The notes: generated from the letters alone by a model not told the origin. A stretch of DNA of 7,611 bases from Campylobacterota bacterium (GCA_003646505.1 QMKT01000094.1:1-7611), one strand, 5' to 3'; numbered from the stretch's first letter, positions 1 through 6,215 are shown. Made by a program: numbers and translations.

Positions 1-99
1 GAAATGCTTGATGACCCTCGCTGTAAAGTACTAACGCAAGTCAAAAATGGTGTTTATATGCGTATGGCTATTCTAAAATTATTACTTTTGGATAGCTAA
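1..99 (+). CDS. C-terminal end of an unidentified protein (partial)
   Basis: The reading frame is open from base 1 and stops with TAA at 97-99, giving the last 32 residues of a protein that starts outside the window. The tail begins EMLDDPRCKV and ends in a Leu-rich stretch followed by DS. It has no motif I can assign, so I name no function. It runs in the same direction as pabB but is separated from it by 159 bp of repeat-rich DNA, so co-transcription with pabB is uncertain. Codon use is ordinary and like that of the neighbours. I am fairly sure it is coding because the frame fits a typical end followed by a non-coding stretch, but 32 residues is thin evidence. Confidence 0.55.
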   Translation, partial: EMLDDPRCKVLTQVKNGVYMRMAILKLLLLDS

Positions 100-118
100 C
101 TTGCGTATTGTTTTAAAC

Positions 119-174
119 TGTAGGGGACGAGCCCCGTCTCGTCCCGCGGGTGGACACGGGGGTCCACCCCTACA
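119..174. repeat. 56-bp GC-rich element with 8-bp terminal inverted repeats and two internal hairpins
   Basis: The ends are perfect inverted repeats, TGTAGGGG (119-126) and CCCCTACA (167-174). Inside are two hairpins: GGGACGA (124-130) pairs with TCGTCCC (139-145), and GGGTGGAC (148-155) pairs with GTCCACCC (162-169). The element is strongly GC-rich inside AT-rich DNA. The layout resembles dispersed REP- or MITE-like intergenic repeats with TGTAGGGG-type ends. No U-tract follows either hairpin, so it is not a canonical terminator, although it could still stop or stabilise the upstream transcript. Copy number in the genome cannot be judged from here. Confidence 0.7.
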
Positions 175-241
175 GAAAATGGGTGAACACAGGGATCCGC
201 CCCTGCAAAAAATGGCTAAGCACAAGGGATTCACCCCTACA
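148..241. repeat. Three imperfect 33-bp tandem units continuing the hairpin element
   Basis: Units start at 148, 181 and 214, an exact 33-bp period. Each has a 27-28 bp body ending in CCCCT(A/G)CA followed by an A-rich spacer of about 6 bp. Units 1 and 2 match at 22 of 27 body positions, and all five differences are G/A transitions. Unit 3 is more diverged and has one extra base. The hairpin is perfect in unit 1, imperfect in unit 2 and mostly lost in unit 3. The array ends 17 bp before the pabB start codon, so it probably lies in or next to the pabB 5' leader. Confidence 0.7.
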
Positions 242-258
242 AAAAACTGGGATTTTTA

Positions 259-1227
259 ATGTGGCTAAATAAGCAAGAGGGATTTGAACAAATAAACGTA
301 CTGTCAAAAACACGTACACCTTTTCTTTTCATCACCTCTTTTGATAATGAAAAAATCTTTGCCAAACCACTTAACAATTTAGATGATGACATCTTCTACA
401 AATTAGAAGATTGGCGTAACTACCCTGTTGAACAACGCCCTCAGAATTTTACTTTTTCCAAATTCCCTATTGATTTCTCTACTTATAAAAAAGCAATGGA
501 TGAAGTACTCGAAGAGATACGTTCAGGCAATACCTACTTGCTCAACCTCACATTTGAAACACCTATTCAGAGTTCTCTCTCACTAAAAGAGATCTTTAGC
601 TATGCCAGAGCCAAATTTAAACTCTATTTTAAAGGTGAATTTATCTGTTTCTCTCCTGAACGTTTTATAGAGATAGAAGATAACACTATTGCTACCTACC
701 CTATGAAGGGGACCATAGATGCAGACTTGCCTCATGCCAAAGAGACTATCTTAAAAGATGAAAAAGAGAAAGCAGAACATGTTATGATCGTTGACCTTAT
801 GCGTAATGATCTTGGAATTGTTTCCAGTAACATTCAAGTGGAGAAGTTCCGTTATGTAGAGAAGATCAAAGCTGGGGAAAAAGAACTTTTGCAAGTGAGT
901 TCCAAGATCACAGGCAAACTGTCTGAAGACTGGAAAGATAATTTAGGCACAGTCCTGAGTCAACTTCTTCCAGCAGGTTCCATCTCGGGAACACCTAAAA
1001 AAAGCACCGTTAATATTATCAAAAAGGTGGAAGATTTTGATAGAGGATTTTATACAGGAGTATTTGGCGTTTTTGACGGTACTACTCTACGCTCCTCAGT
1101 CATGATACGTTTTATAGAACAAGAAGGTGATACACTCTACTATAAAAGTGGCGGGGGCATTACCATCGACAGTGATGACCGTAGTGAGTATGAAGAACTC
1201 ATAGACAAAATTTACCTACCCTTTTAA
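259..1227 (+). CDS. pabB: Aminodeoxychorismate synthase component I (PabB), short form
   Basis: A chorismate-binding enzyme that aminates chorismate to 4-amino-4-deoxychorismate, on the route to p-aminobenzoate and folate in the cytoplasm, normally with a PabA glutaminase. The catalytic domain fills about residues 70-320. Visible signatures are SPERF (132-136), PMKGT (148-152), the MIVDLMRNDLG metal-binding segment (176-186), PAGSISGTPK (238-247) and GGGITIDSDD (298-307). Lys150 in PMKGT matches the PabB lysine that forms the covalent intermediate; TrpE has Ala there, which argues for PabB over anthranilate synthase. At 322 aa it is much shorter than E. coli PabB (about 450) because the N-terminal region is reduced, a common compact form. 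The ATG at 259 has a weak GGGA at 249-252. No PabA or PabC gene is visible in the window. Confidence 0.93.
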   Translation: MWLNKQEGFEQINVLSKTRTPFLFITSFDNEKIFAKPLNNLDDDIFYKLEDWRNYPVEQRPQNFTFSKFPIDFSTYKKAMDEVLEEIRSGNTYLLNLTFETPIQSSLSLKEIFSYARAKFKLYFKGEFICFSPERFIEIEDNTIATYPMKGTIDADLPHAKETILKDEKEKAEHVMIVDLMRNDLGIVSSNIQVEKFRYVEKIKAGEKELLQVSSKITGKLSEDWKDNLGTVLSQLLPAGSISGTPKKSTVNIIKKVEDFDRGFYTGVFGVFDGTTLRSSVMIRFIEQEGDTLYYKSGGGITIDSDDRSEYEELIDKIYLPF

Positions 1228-1260
1228 AGAAAATATTTTATTTTATTTTTAAAGAACTTT

Positions 1261-1290
1261 TTGTATACTATTTATACTATTTTATAAAGG
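1261..1290 (+). promoter_or_regulatory. Possible promoter and ribosome binding site of the Glu-rich protein gene
   Basis: The 69-bp gap after pabB is almost pure A/T. TATACT at 1273-1278 is a reasonable -10 box, preceded by T-rich DNA and without a clear -35, as is common in Campylobacterota. AAAGG at 1286-1290 lies 6 bp before the ATG at 1297 and is a good ribosome binding site. TATAAA at 1283-1288 is too close to the ribosome binding site to be a likely -10. In such AT-rich DNA a -10 match by chance is easy, so the promoter part is weak. Confidence 0.35.
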
Positions 1291-1296
1291 TATCTT

Positions 1297-1629
1297 ATGT
1301 CAAAACTCTTATCAAAGATTCTATTTTCTCTTTTTTTACTCTTTCAAACATCCTCTTTAGCCGATGAATACAGTGAAGACGCACAAGAAAATGTTGTAGA
1401 AGAGCAGAGCGAAGAAAGCAGTGCGGCAGATGAGTCTGAAGAAGCTATATCTGCTCCTGAGGCCACCGAGGCAGATGAAGCCACCCAGGCACCAGAAGCT
1501 ACAGAGGTACAAGAAGAGGAACAGCAAGAAGAAGTAGAAGAGCTCTCTGAAGCGATGAAAGAAGCACTCGCCGCAGAAGAAGCTGAGCTACGTGAATCCG
1601 GTATGGGAGAAGAACCTCTTATAGAATAA
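1297..1629 (+). CDS. Small exported Glu-rich, highly acidic protein of unknown function
   Basis: A 110-aa protein with a Sec-type signal peptide: K4 and K7, a Leu/Phe-rich core (about 8-17) and a likely cut after SSLA at residue 22. By my count the mature 88 residues hold 31 Glu and 4 Asp against only one Lys and one Arg, so the protein is strongly anionic and probably disordered or helical. A degenerate Ala/Pro/Glu/Thr repeat (APEATEADEATQAPEATE) spans about residues 53-70. The C-terminal half (about 75-100) could be a charged helix or coiled coil. There is no Cys and no recognisable domain. A periplasmic cation-binding or spacer role is only a guess. The start is supported by AAAGG 6 bp upstream. 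The gene ends one base before the stop codon of the convergent lipoprotein gene. Confidence 0.75.
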   Translation: MSKLLSKILFSLFLLFQTSSLADEYSEDAQENVVEEQSEESSAADESEEAISAPEATEADEATQAPEATEVQEEEQQEEVEELSEAMKEALAAEEAELRESGMGEEPLIE

Positions 1630-1630
1630 A

Positions 1631-2182
1631 TTATTGTCGTTTGCACCCTCTATTTGCTCTATGCTTCCATAGATATTTTGTATCTTCTCTGACTTTGGAA
1701 AAATATACTTTTCCAGAATTCCTCCAGGGATCTATAATAATCCCATCTTCTATTTTCCCACCCTTTACAACCACAACCACAACATTATGTTCCAAAAAGT
1801 ATTTTCCTATATCTGCACCCATCAAATGAAAATCAAAAGAACGATACTGCTTCTTGGATAAATAGACATATAAAGCATCACTCCAATGATAACAAAGCCC
1901 TTTTTCCCGTATCCCTGCATTGACTAAAAAGTTATGCCACAAAGGAGGTGAAGTCATGTTAAACTCTTTAGTTAATTTTTCTGTGTGTTCGAAAATATCT
2001 CTAGAGAGTTTCATCGCTTCATCTTGAGATATATTCTCATCTAAGGACTGTAAAAGTGTAAAGAGTTGTGTCACGTTTGTTTGTGGTGTCAAAGGTGCCG
2101 TAACAACACACCCGGTAAGAAAGAAAGACAAAAAGCCTAATTTAAAAAAGATTAACTTAAATAAGTGTTGAGACATACTCAC
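1631..2182 (-). CDS. Lipoprotein with a transglutaminase/papain-like Cys-His-Asp pattern
   Basis: The N-terminus (about 7-25) is a lipoprotein signal ending in the lipobox LTGC, so Cys25 would be lipidated and the protein anchored in the cell envelope. The soluble part contains KGLCYHWSDAL (Cys97), FLEHNVVVVV (His132) and GIIIDPWRNSGK (Asp151). A Cys followed by a helix, then His before a beta strand, then Asp in DPW on the next strand is the order of the transglutaminase-like cysteine peptidase fold, so a peptidase or amidase role is inferred. The substrate is unknown. It is the last gene of the seven-gene operon and overlaps the rhomboid gene by 26 bp. The frame opens with GTG (2182, AGG 10 bp upstream); ATG at 2176 is an equally possible start. 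Confidence 0.75.
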   Translation of the reverse strand: MSMSQHLFKLIFFKLGFLSFFLTGCVVTAPLTPQTNVTQLFTLLQSLDENISQDEAMKLSRDIFEHTEKLTKEFNMTSPPLWHNFLVNAGIREKGLCYHWSDALYVYLSKKQYRSFDFHLMGADIGKYFLEHNVVVVVVKGGKIEDGIIIDPWRNSGKVYFSKVREDTKYLWKHRANRGCKRQ

Positions 2183-2837
2183 CAGAAAGAAACCTGCCCA
2201 TAAGTATCATAATGGCAAACATAGCTGCAGAATAAGCAAAGACCCATTTGGGGTTTTTAGAAAGTACATATCCACCCACAAACCCTACTGCAAGTCCCCC
2301 TAAATGGGCAGAGACATCTACAGAAGGAATAGATAATCCTATCACAAGGTTTATCCCTATAATAATGCTAAAATCTTTCATAAAGGCTCTGGCATGTGTG
2401 GCGATCTTATCTCTATGTGCCAGAAAGAATCCTGCCAGGGCACCAAAAACACCAAAAATAGCTCCAGAGGCACCTACACCAACAGACCCAGGATGCACAA
2501 ACGAAGAGACAAGCCCGCCTATCAATCCGGAAAAAAGATAAATGCTCATATACGCATTCTTCTCAAAATACATCTCTGCCCCGCGACCTATAATATAAAG
2601 CGAAAACATATTCATAAGCAGGTGGGTCATACCACCATGCAAAAACATCGCCGTAAACAGTCTCCACCATTCACCTTCCTGAACCACATACGGACCATAC
2701 AAAGCCCCCATATTAACAAGTGTTTCCATATCCATATCTATAAAACTTTGACTAAGAAATGAAGACCATAGATAGAAAATACTATTGAGTATTATTATTG
2801 TATAGGTGAGTTTATAACGTTTAATATCTTCTATCAT
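2157..2837 (-). CDS. Rhomboid family intramembrane serine protease
   Basis: A 226-aa polytopic inner-membrane protein with about six hydrophobic segments. It carries the rhomboid hallmarks in order: EWWRLFTAMFLHGG (55-69) in the L1 loop region, HLLMN (His72, Asn76), GASGAIFG (122-129) with nucleophile Ser124, and SAHLGG (176-181) with partner His178. Both dyad residues are present, so it should be an active protease that cleaves membrane proteins within or near transmembrane segments. The length is that of the simple bacterial six-TM form. The substrate is unknown. The ATG at 2837 follows the preceding stop by 6 bp; the nearest GAGG is about 17 bp upstream, so translation may rely on coupling. 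The next gene, a lipoprotein with a possible cysteine-protease triad, overlaps its 3' end. Confidence 0.93.
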   Translation of the reverse strand: MIEDIKRYKLTYTIIILNSIFYLWSSFLSQSFIDMDMETLVNMGALYGPYVVQEGEWWRLFTAMFLHGGMTHLLMNMFSLYIIGRGAEMYFEKNAYMSIYLFSGLIGGLVSSFVHPGSVGVGASGAIFGVFGALAGFFLAHRDKIATHARAFMKDFSIIIGINLVIGLSIPSVDVSAHLGGLAVGFVGGYVLSKNPKWVFAYSAAMFAIMILMGRFLSGEYVSTLI

Positions 2838-2843
2838 AAAATA

Positions 2844-3224
2844 TTAACAAATTGCCTCTGCAAATAGGACACCATCCACTTTACCTCTTGCAATCTTACA
2901 AATCTCTTTTTCTGTGTGTATGAGTACCAAAAGACGTGTATCAAAAAGGTATTCATTGGCTAAAGGCTGAATCATAAGTGCATCATCTTCTTCACAAATG
3001 ATGTACTTTGCACCCAAAGCATTAGCGAAGAGTGCATCTGTTAAAGTACTCACTACCACAGCAAATGGTATGTTATTGTTTTGGCAATGTATGGCATAGT
3101 TATGTGAATCAACCAAAGGTTCGAGTAAAACGATGTCACCGGGCTGACTCTCTTCAATGCATTTGATAGAAAAAACTTTTAAAAAACGATTACTTTTTAT
3201 CCAAGGATGTCCAATAATGATCAT
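2844..3224 (-). CDS. Unrecognised 126-aa alpha/beta protein
   Basis: I do not recognise a named family. The protein has no signal peptide or membrane segment and should be cytoplasmic. It shows a regular alternation of beta strands and helices: MIIIGHPWI at the N-terminus, DIVLLEPL (30-37), PFAVVVS (53-59), KYIICEE (73-79), TRLLVLI (96-102) and VDGVLFAEAI (116-125). The strands with intervening Ala/Leu-rich helices suggest a small Rossmann- or TIM-like open sheet. There are four Cys residues (22, 47, 77, 109) plus a C-terminal Cys126, without a metal-binding spacing. The start is good: AAGGA (3232-3236) lies 7 bp before the ATG. It sits 18 bp downstream of the zinc-ribbon gene and 6 bp before the rhomboid gene, inside the operon. 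Confidence 0.8.
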   Translation of the reverse strand: MIIIGHPWIKSNRFLKVFSIKCIEESQPGDIVLLEPLVDSHNYAIHCQNNNIPFAVVVSTLTDALFANALGAKYIICEEDDALMIQPLANEYLFDTRLLVLIHTEKEICKIARGKVDGVLFAEAIC

Positions 3225-3242
3225 GATAAATTCCTTTGTAAT

Positions 3243-3455
3243 TTAGGGTGTACATTCTTTTGAACAATAGTACTTCCCAGCAACAATAATACTCTCTTTG
3301 ACTGTGACATAGGTATGACAGTTTTCACACTCTACCAGTGTATCTTCATCCAGTTTTTTTTCATGTGGGCTTTTCCTAAATGTAGGAAGTTTCCCTCCAA
3401 AAAATTTATAAATAAGCAATCCTGCTACAGCAAATATAATAAGTTTTAAGATCAT
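3243..3455 (-). CDS. Small membrane-anchored zinc-ribbon protein (PP0621-like)
   Basis: A 70-aa protein with one N-terminal transmembrane helix (about residues 3-19), a short basic linker ([14 protein letters not shown]) and a C-terminal mini zinc ribbon made of CENC (Cys43, Cys46) and CSKEC (Cys64, Cys68). This arrangement is like the PP0621 family of small bacterial proteins, whose function is not known to me. The positive linker predicts that the zinc ribbon faces the cytoplasm. The ATG overlaps the rsmG stop codon by 4 bp (ATGA), so translation is probably coupled to rsmG. Confidence 0.8.
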   Translation of the reverse strand: MILKLIIFAVAGLLIYKFFGGKLPTFRKSPHEKKLDEDTLVECENCHTYVTVKESIIVAGKYYCSKECTP

Positions 3456-4042
3456 TGTTCATTCTTTATATAGAGATAATTTCGTTGATTTTTCTGTACT
3501 ATATCATAAACTAACTGATGTTGTACATCTTCTATCTCATCAAAGACGCGGGAACCTTTATAAAAAAGATATTCTGTTTTCCCGTTACTGATATTTTCTG
3601 TCAAGTCTAGCAGTAATTTGGTATTGGTAACGGCACGAGAAGAGATGAGTTCAAATGCTTCATGTTCTACTTTCTCAACTCTTTTGGCTTCCACAGAAAC
3701 ATTAGAAAGTCCCAAGTCCATGGCGGCATACTTTAAAAATGAAACACGCTTTTTAAGTGGTTCGGCAAGGACTACTTCTGTCTGAGGTAAAGCTATAGCC
3801 AACACAAGTCCTGGGAACCCTGCACCTGTTCCTACATCTAACAGTGTTTTTGGTCTATCTATAAAGGTCAAAGGGAAAAGAGAATCGATGATATTGACAT
3901 AGATCGCATCTATCGTTTTAGCCCCTGTAAGGTTGTGTATCTGGTTCCATTCATATAAAAGGGAAGCAAAGTTCTCCAATTTCACGATGATGTCACTCTC
4001 TAAAATGATCTTTTCATTGTCTAAATATTGTCCTAGATTCAA
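3452..4042 (-). CDS. rsmG: 16S rRNA (guanine-N7) methyltransferase RsmG (GidB)
   Basis: A 196-aa SAM-dependent methyltransferase that makes the m7G modification in the 530 loop of 16S rRNA (G527 in E. coli). The SAM-binding motif [17 protein letters not shown] is at 67-83, the acidic strand end [15 protein letters not shown] at 90-104, and the conserved SSRAV at 134-138. The N-terminal helix contains [11 protein letters not shown] (30-40), typical of RsmG. The length is slightly short of the usual 205-210 aa, as in related organisms. The start appears to be TTG at 4042, overlapping the pqqD-like stop by 4 bp, with a purine-rich AGAAGAG just upstream. No in-frame ATG is close by. The gene lies downstream of the PqqD-like gene rather than beside gidA (mnmG). 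Confidence 0.95.
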   Translation of the reverse strand: MNLGQYLDNEKIILESDIIVKLENFASLLYEWNQIHNLTGAKTIDAIYVNIIDSLFPLTFIDRPKTLLDVGTGAGFPGLVLAIALPQTEVVLAEPLKKRVSFLKYAAMDLGLSNVSVEAKRVEKVEHEAFELISSRAVTNTKLLLDLTENISNGKTEYLFYKGSRVFDEIEDVQHQLVYDIVQKNQRNYLYIKNEQ

Positions 4043-4317
4043 CGCTCTTCTACCTTTACCAATCCACTCTCCACAAGCTTCCCAACAAAGTCAGAAAGAT
4101 CATTCTCTAACATTTCTTCTTCCACTTCATACTGTTCCAATAACAGATCCAACACTTCTTTCAAAGTCTCTTTCTCCTGCATCGCTTGCCAGATAGAAGT
4201 TCCCACCTCATCAAGTCCAAAGTAGTTTTCGCTCTCCATATCAAGCAGTACCATCTCTCCATCCACTTCCTGGGCAAAAACAGTATCAGCGAATGTTACT
4301 TTTTGATTTAAATCCAT
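4039..4317 (-). CDS. PqqD family protein (RRE-type peptide-binding fold)
   Basis: A 92-aa protein matching the PqqD pattern: [20 protein letters not shown] (19-38), then GTSIW (39-43), a helical middle with [11 protein letters not shown] (58-68), and a C-terminal helix with [16 protein letters not shown] (72-87). In PqqD and RiPP recognition elements this fold binds the leader peptide of a precursor and presents it to a modifying enzyme. No radical SAM enzyme or cyclase is nearby, so the partner is unknown; the HprK-like protein and Tat-type peptide in the adjacent same-strand operon are candidates by context only. The gene starts one base before the end of the DsbC-like gene (TAATG) and overlaps rsmG by 4 bp. 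It has the strongest ribosome binding site in the window. Confidence 0.88.
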   Translation of the reverse strand: MDLNQKVTFADTVFAQEVDGEMVLLDMESENYFGLDEVGTSIWQAMQEKETLKEVLDLLLEQYEVEEEMLENDLSDFVGKLVESGLVKVEER

Positions 4318-5081
4318 TACTTTTTACCTCCTTTAGTATTGACGTTTAACAATTGATCTTGTGATACAGGCATAAAGTTTGAATTATAAATTGCAGGTGT
4401 GCCTCTCACATTGAGTTCCATGACTGCTTTATCTACTTTTTTCATAGCCTGTCCCACTTCTGAGGAATAGACAAAAGGTTTTTTGGCATCTTTTATAAGT
4501 GTCTGATATTGCGTAGAACCTTTAAGCATCAACGCTTCAAATTTCTTTTTCCTCTCAGTATCATCTTTACCCTGCATGATCCATTCTATCATCGCAGGTG
4601 CTTTTTTATGAAAAGAAAGAGGCATCAGTATCACATGCACTCTATAATCACTCAATTTACCTGCCACTGCTTTTTCAAATTTGCTACAGTACGGACACTC
4701 CGGGTCTGTCACGATATAGATCTCTTTACTCCCGCTACCATAAGAAAAAGCAACCCCATTTTGTATGACTTGTGCATCTTGTGGGAAAGTAATCGCATTG
4801 CCCTCTTTGTCATAAGCAGAACCAATATAAAGTTCATCAGTCTGTTTGTCCAAATATGCCGTAATACGTTGTGATCCATTGGCTGATCTTGCTTCAAGTT
4901 TTAAAATGTAAGAATTAGGTTTTTCTATCACCCCAGCCAGATGGAGTACAGGGTCTTGCAAGACTCTGTTTTTTGTTTTGATCTCCTGAAGTTTACTTTT
5001 ATCAACTATAAGATCAGTCGCACTCAGTGTAGTCATGAATGCTATAGCTGTAACAAAAGTAAGCAGTGTACTATTCATCAT
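4317..5081 (-). CDS. Exported thioredoxin-fold protein, DsbC/DsbG-like
   Basis: A 254-aa periplasmic thiol-disulfide oxidoreductase. Residues 1-21 form a Sec signal peptide with a likely cut around SAT/D. Residues about 23-112 are an N-terminal beta-rich region that could be a dimerisation domain. From about 118 the thioredoxin fold begins with KEIYIVTDPECPYCSKFEKA: the active site is CPYC (Cys129, Cys132), and the cis-proline loop is RGTPAIY (226-232). DPECPYC preceded by a strand is typical of DsbC/DsbG/DsbA-like proteins; isomerase rather than oxidase activity is inferred from the extra N-terminal domain. The start has AAGGA (5087-5091), 8 bp from the second Met and 5 bp from the first, so the second ATG may be preferred. 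It appears to be the first gene of the seven-gene operon. Confidence 0.88.
   Translation of the reverse strand: MMNSTLLTFVTAIAFMTTLSATDLIVDKSKLQEIKTKNRVLQDPVLHLAGVIEKPNSYILKLEARSANGSQRITAYLDKQTDELYIGSAYDKEGNAITFPQDAQVIQNGVAFSYGSGSKEIYIVTDPECPYCSKFEKAVAGKLSDYRVHVILMPLSFHKKAPAMIEWIMQGKDDTERKKKFEALMLKGSTQYQTLIKDAKKPFVYSSEVGQAMKKVDKAVMELNVRGTPAIYNSNFMPVSQDQLLNVNTKGGKK
4326..4334 (-). promoter_or_regulatory. Near-perfect Shine-Dalgarno of the PqqD-like gene
   Basis: The minus strand reads AAAGGAGGT, a full complement of the 16S rRNA 3' end, 8 bp before the ATG at 4317 and inside the last codons of the DsbC-like gene (it encodes part of the GGKK tail). It fixes the PqqD start and suggests that this gene is translated at a higher level than its operon neighbours. 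Confidence 0.85.
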
Positions 5082-5107
5082 TCTTTTCCTTAGAATTATT
5101 TAGTCAA

Positions 5108-5136
5108 AGTATAACATTGGAACACTCTGAATAACC
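5108..5136 (-). promoter_or_regulatory. Possible promoter of the dsbC-like/pqqD/rsmG operon
   Basis: On the minus strand TATACT (5113-5108) follows TGT (TGTTATACT) and lies 27 bp ahead of the first possible start codon. A 17-bp spacer would place the -35 at 5136-5131 (GGTTAT), which is a poor match. A good -10 with a weak -35 is usual in this group. The position, in a 258-bp gap upstream of a long operon, makes a promoter likely even though the exact site is tentative. Confidence 0.4.
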
Positions 5137-5180
5137 TAGGAAGTAGAGGTAAAGCAGTGAAATTTTTTCAAAAACTTTGA

Positions 5181-5327
5181 GTTAATGGAAAAAACGGTAT
5201 TTTGGGGTCTCAAACAAGTAGGAGTATCAGGGCATCTAAAAAGATTCATAAGCTTTATGCGAGTAATGAGCTTAAGGGTTATATTTGGAGGTTGTTGATG
5301 GAGAATGAGAGGGTTGAAGAAAAATAA
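5181..5327 (+). pseudogene. Possible decayed coding remnant in the 5082-5339 gap
   Basis: Two short plus-strand frames overlap. One begins with ATG at 5185 (MEKTVFWGLKQVGVSGHLKR) and stops at 5298. The other is open from 5181 to a TAA at 5325-5327 and ends in a plausible amphipathic helix (KIHKLYASNELKGYIWRLL, then MENERVEEK). They could be two parts of one gene broken by a frameshift near 5220, since the gap is unusually long for this compact region and more GC-balanced than its AT-rich spacers. I recognise no family in either. No ribosome binding site supports the ATG. Chance open frames of this size are common, so this is weak; the rest of the gap shows nothing beyond the promoter. Confidence 0.2.
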
Positions 5328-5339
5328 GTTTGAATTTTC

Positions 5340-6215
5340 TCATTTTACATTTTTGATAATGGCATGATATACTTCATTTAATCTCTCCATATCCCAAGGA
5401 ACTGTAACCCTATATACGGAAATATGTTTTGACATTGCACTAAAAAATTCAAACCTTTCCCGCTTCATAAAATCAAAGTTCACGAAACTAGTAGAGTAAA
5501 ATACTTTAAATTTCTCTATACCTTTGATTTCTTCGATCCCTACTTTTGCCGCAGGATCATCTTTTTCCAAGAGATAGATAGAGTGAAGAGATTTAGATTC
5601 TAGTCGGAAATTTTTGACAGGATACCCCAACTCTTCTGCTTTTCTATATGGTCTGTGAAAAGGATAAGAGGCTATTGTCTTATATCCATCCTTTTCTCTA
5701 ACTATCCCCAGGGTATCATCAGACAGCATTGTGTGACCCTTTTTTATAAAATAGTCTGTTAATGTGGACTTTCCACCGAAAGAGAATGCTGAAAAGAGAA
5801 TTACATTTCCTGCTACTTCAACCGCACCAACATGCAAAATACGATAAATTCTCTCCAACTCAAACACAAGTGGTAAAAAGGTATGTAATATCCAAAAATG
5901 CAGTAACGCAGGAGTATAATATTTTCCTTTTTTATATAAAATCTCTTTTTTTTCACTCTCCCATACAAGTGTCACGATATCTTTGATTTCGAGTGCCCAG
6001 GAAAAGGTTTTTCCAGCTTCATTAAAAGGTTTATGGGAGAGATATCTTACATCTCGTTCAGTCATTTCGAACCAGGCACTTTTTAATTTAAATATTTGTT
6101 CAAGCGCAAAATCCGGATATTCTATAACCTGAATCGTTTCCAAGCCATTCGCTGGAACCGAATCCTGAAATATGGGTTCGTCCTGGAAAAGAAGGTTATA
6201 TCCAAATATGATCAT
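5340..6215 (-). CDS. HPr kinase-like P-loop protein
   Basis: A 291-aa protein related to the C-terminal domain of HPr(Ser) kinase/phosphorylase. The signature region is LHVGAVEVAGNVILFSAFSF followed by GGKSTL, with Walker A as AFSFGGKST (143-151), then KKGHTMLSDDTLGIV (158-172), whose LSDD matches the kinase Asp pair, and later YPFHRPYRK (184-192). The usual GxSGxGKS is changed to SAFSFGGKS, which still keeps the GKST core. The N-terminal 120 residues are divergent and unassigned. It lacks the HPr-binding context of true HprK. Such HprK-related kinases occur with PqqD proteins in peptide-modification clusters, so phosphorylation of a peptide or protein is inferred. It lies 34 bp after the Tat-type peptide gene. 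The ATG at 6215 has no Shine-Dalgarno, and an in-frame stop lies just upstream, so no alternative nearby start exists. Confidence 0.82.
   Translation of the reverse strand: MIIFGYNLLFQDEPIFQDSVPANGLETIQVIEYPDFALEQIFKLKSAWFEMTERDVRYLSHKPFNEAGKTFSWALEIKDIVTLVWESEKKEILYKKGKYYTPALLHFWILHTFLPLVFELERIYRILHVGAVEVAGNVILFSAFSFGGKSTLTDYFIKKGHTMLSDDTLGIVREKDGYKTIASYPFHRPYRKAEELGYPVKNFRLESKSLHSIYLLEKDDPAAKVGIEEIKGIEKFKVFYSTSFVNFDFMKRERFEFFSAMSKHISVYRVTVPWDMERLNEVYHAIIKNVK

Noticed and set aside
124..145. Rho-independent terminator of the first gene
   Set aside because: The hairpin is strong but is not followed by a T-tract on either strand; it is better explained as part of the inverted-repeat element.
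148..241. CRISPR-like array
   Set aside because: The units are separated by only about 6 A-rich bases, not spacers of 30 bp or more, and they diverge strongly from one another.
1344..1646. 100-aa Ser/Ala-rich minus-strand frame opposite the Glu-rich gene
   Set aside because: Its composition is the mirror of GAA/GAG/GCA codons on the real strand; it has no ribosome binding site and overlaps both convergent genes.
2248..2762. Two plus-strand frames opposite the rhomboid gene
   Set aside because: They are shadows of a gene with complete rhomboid catalytic motifs, and their translations show no domain or signal.
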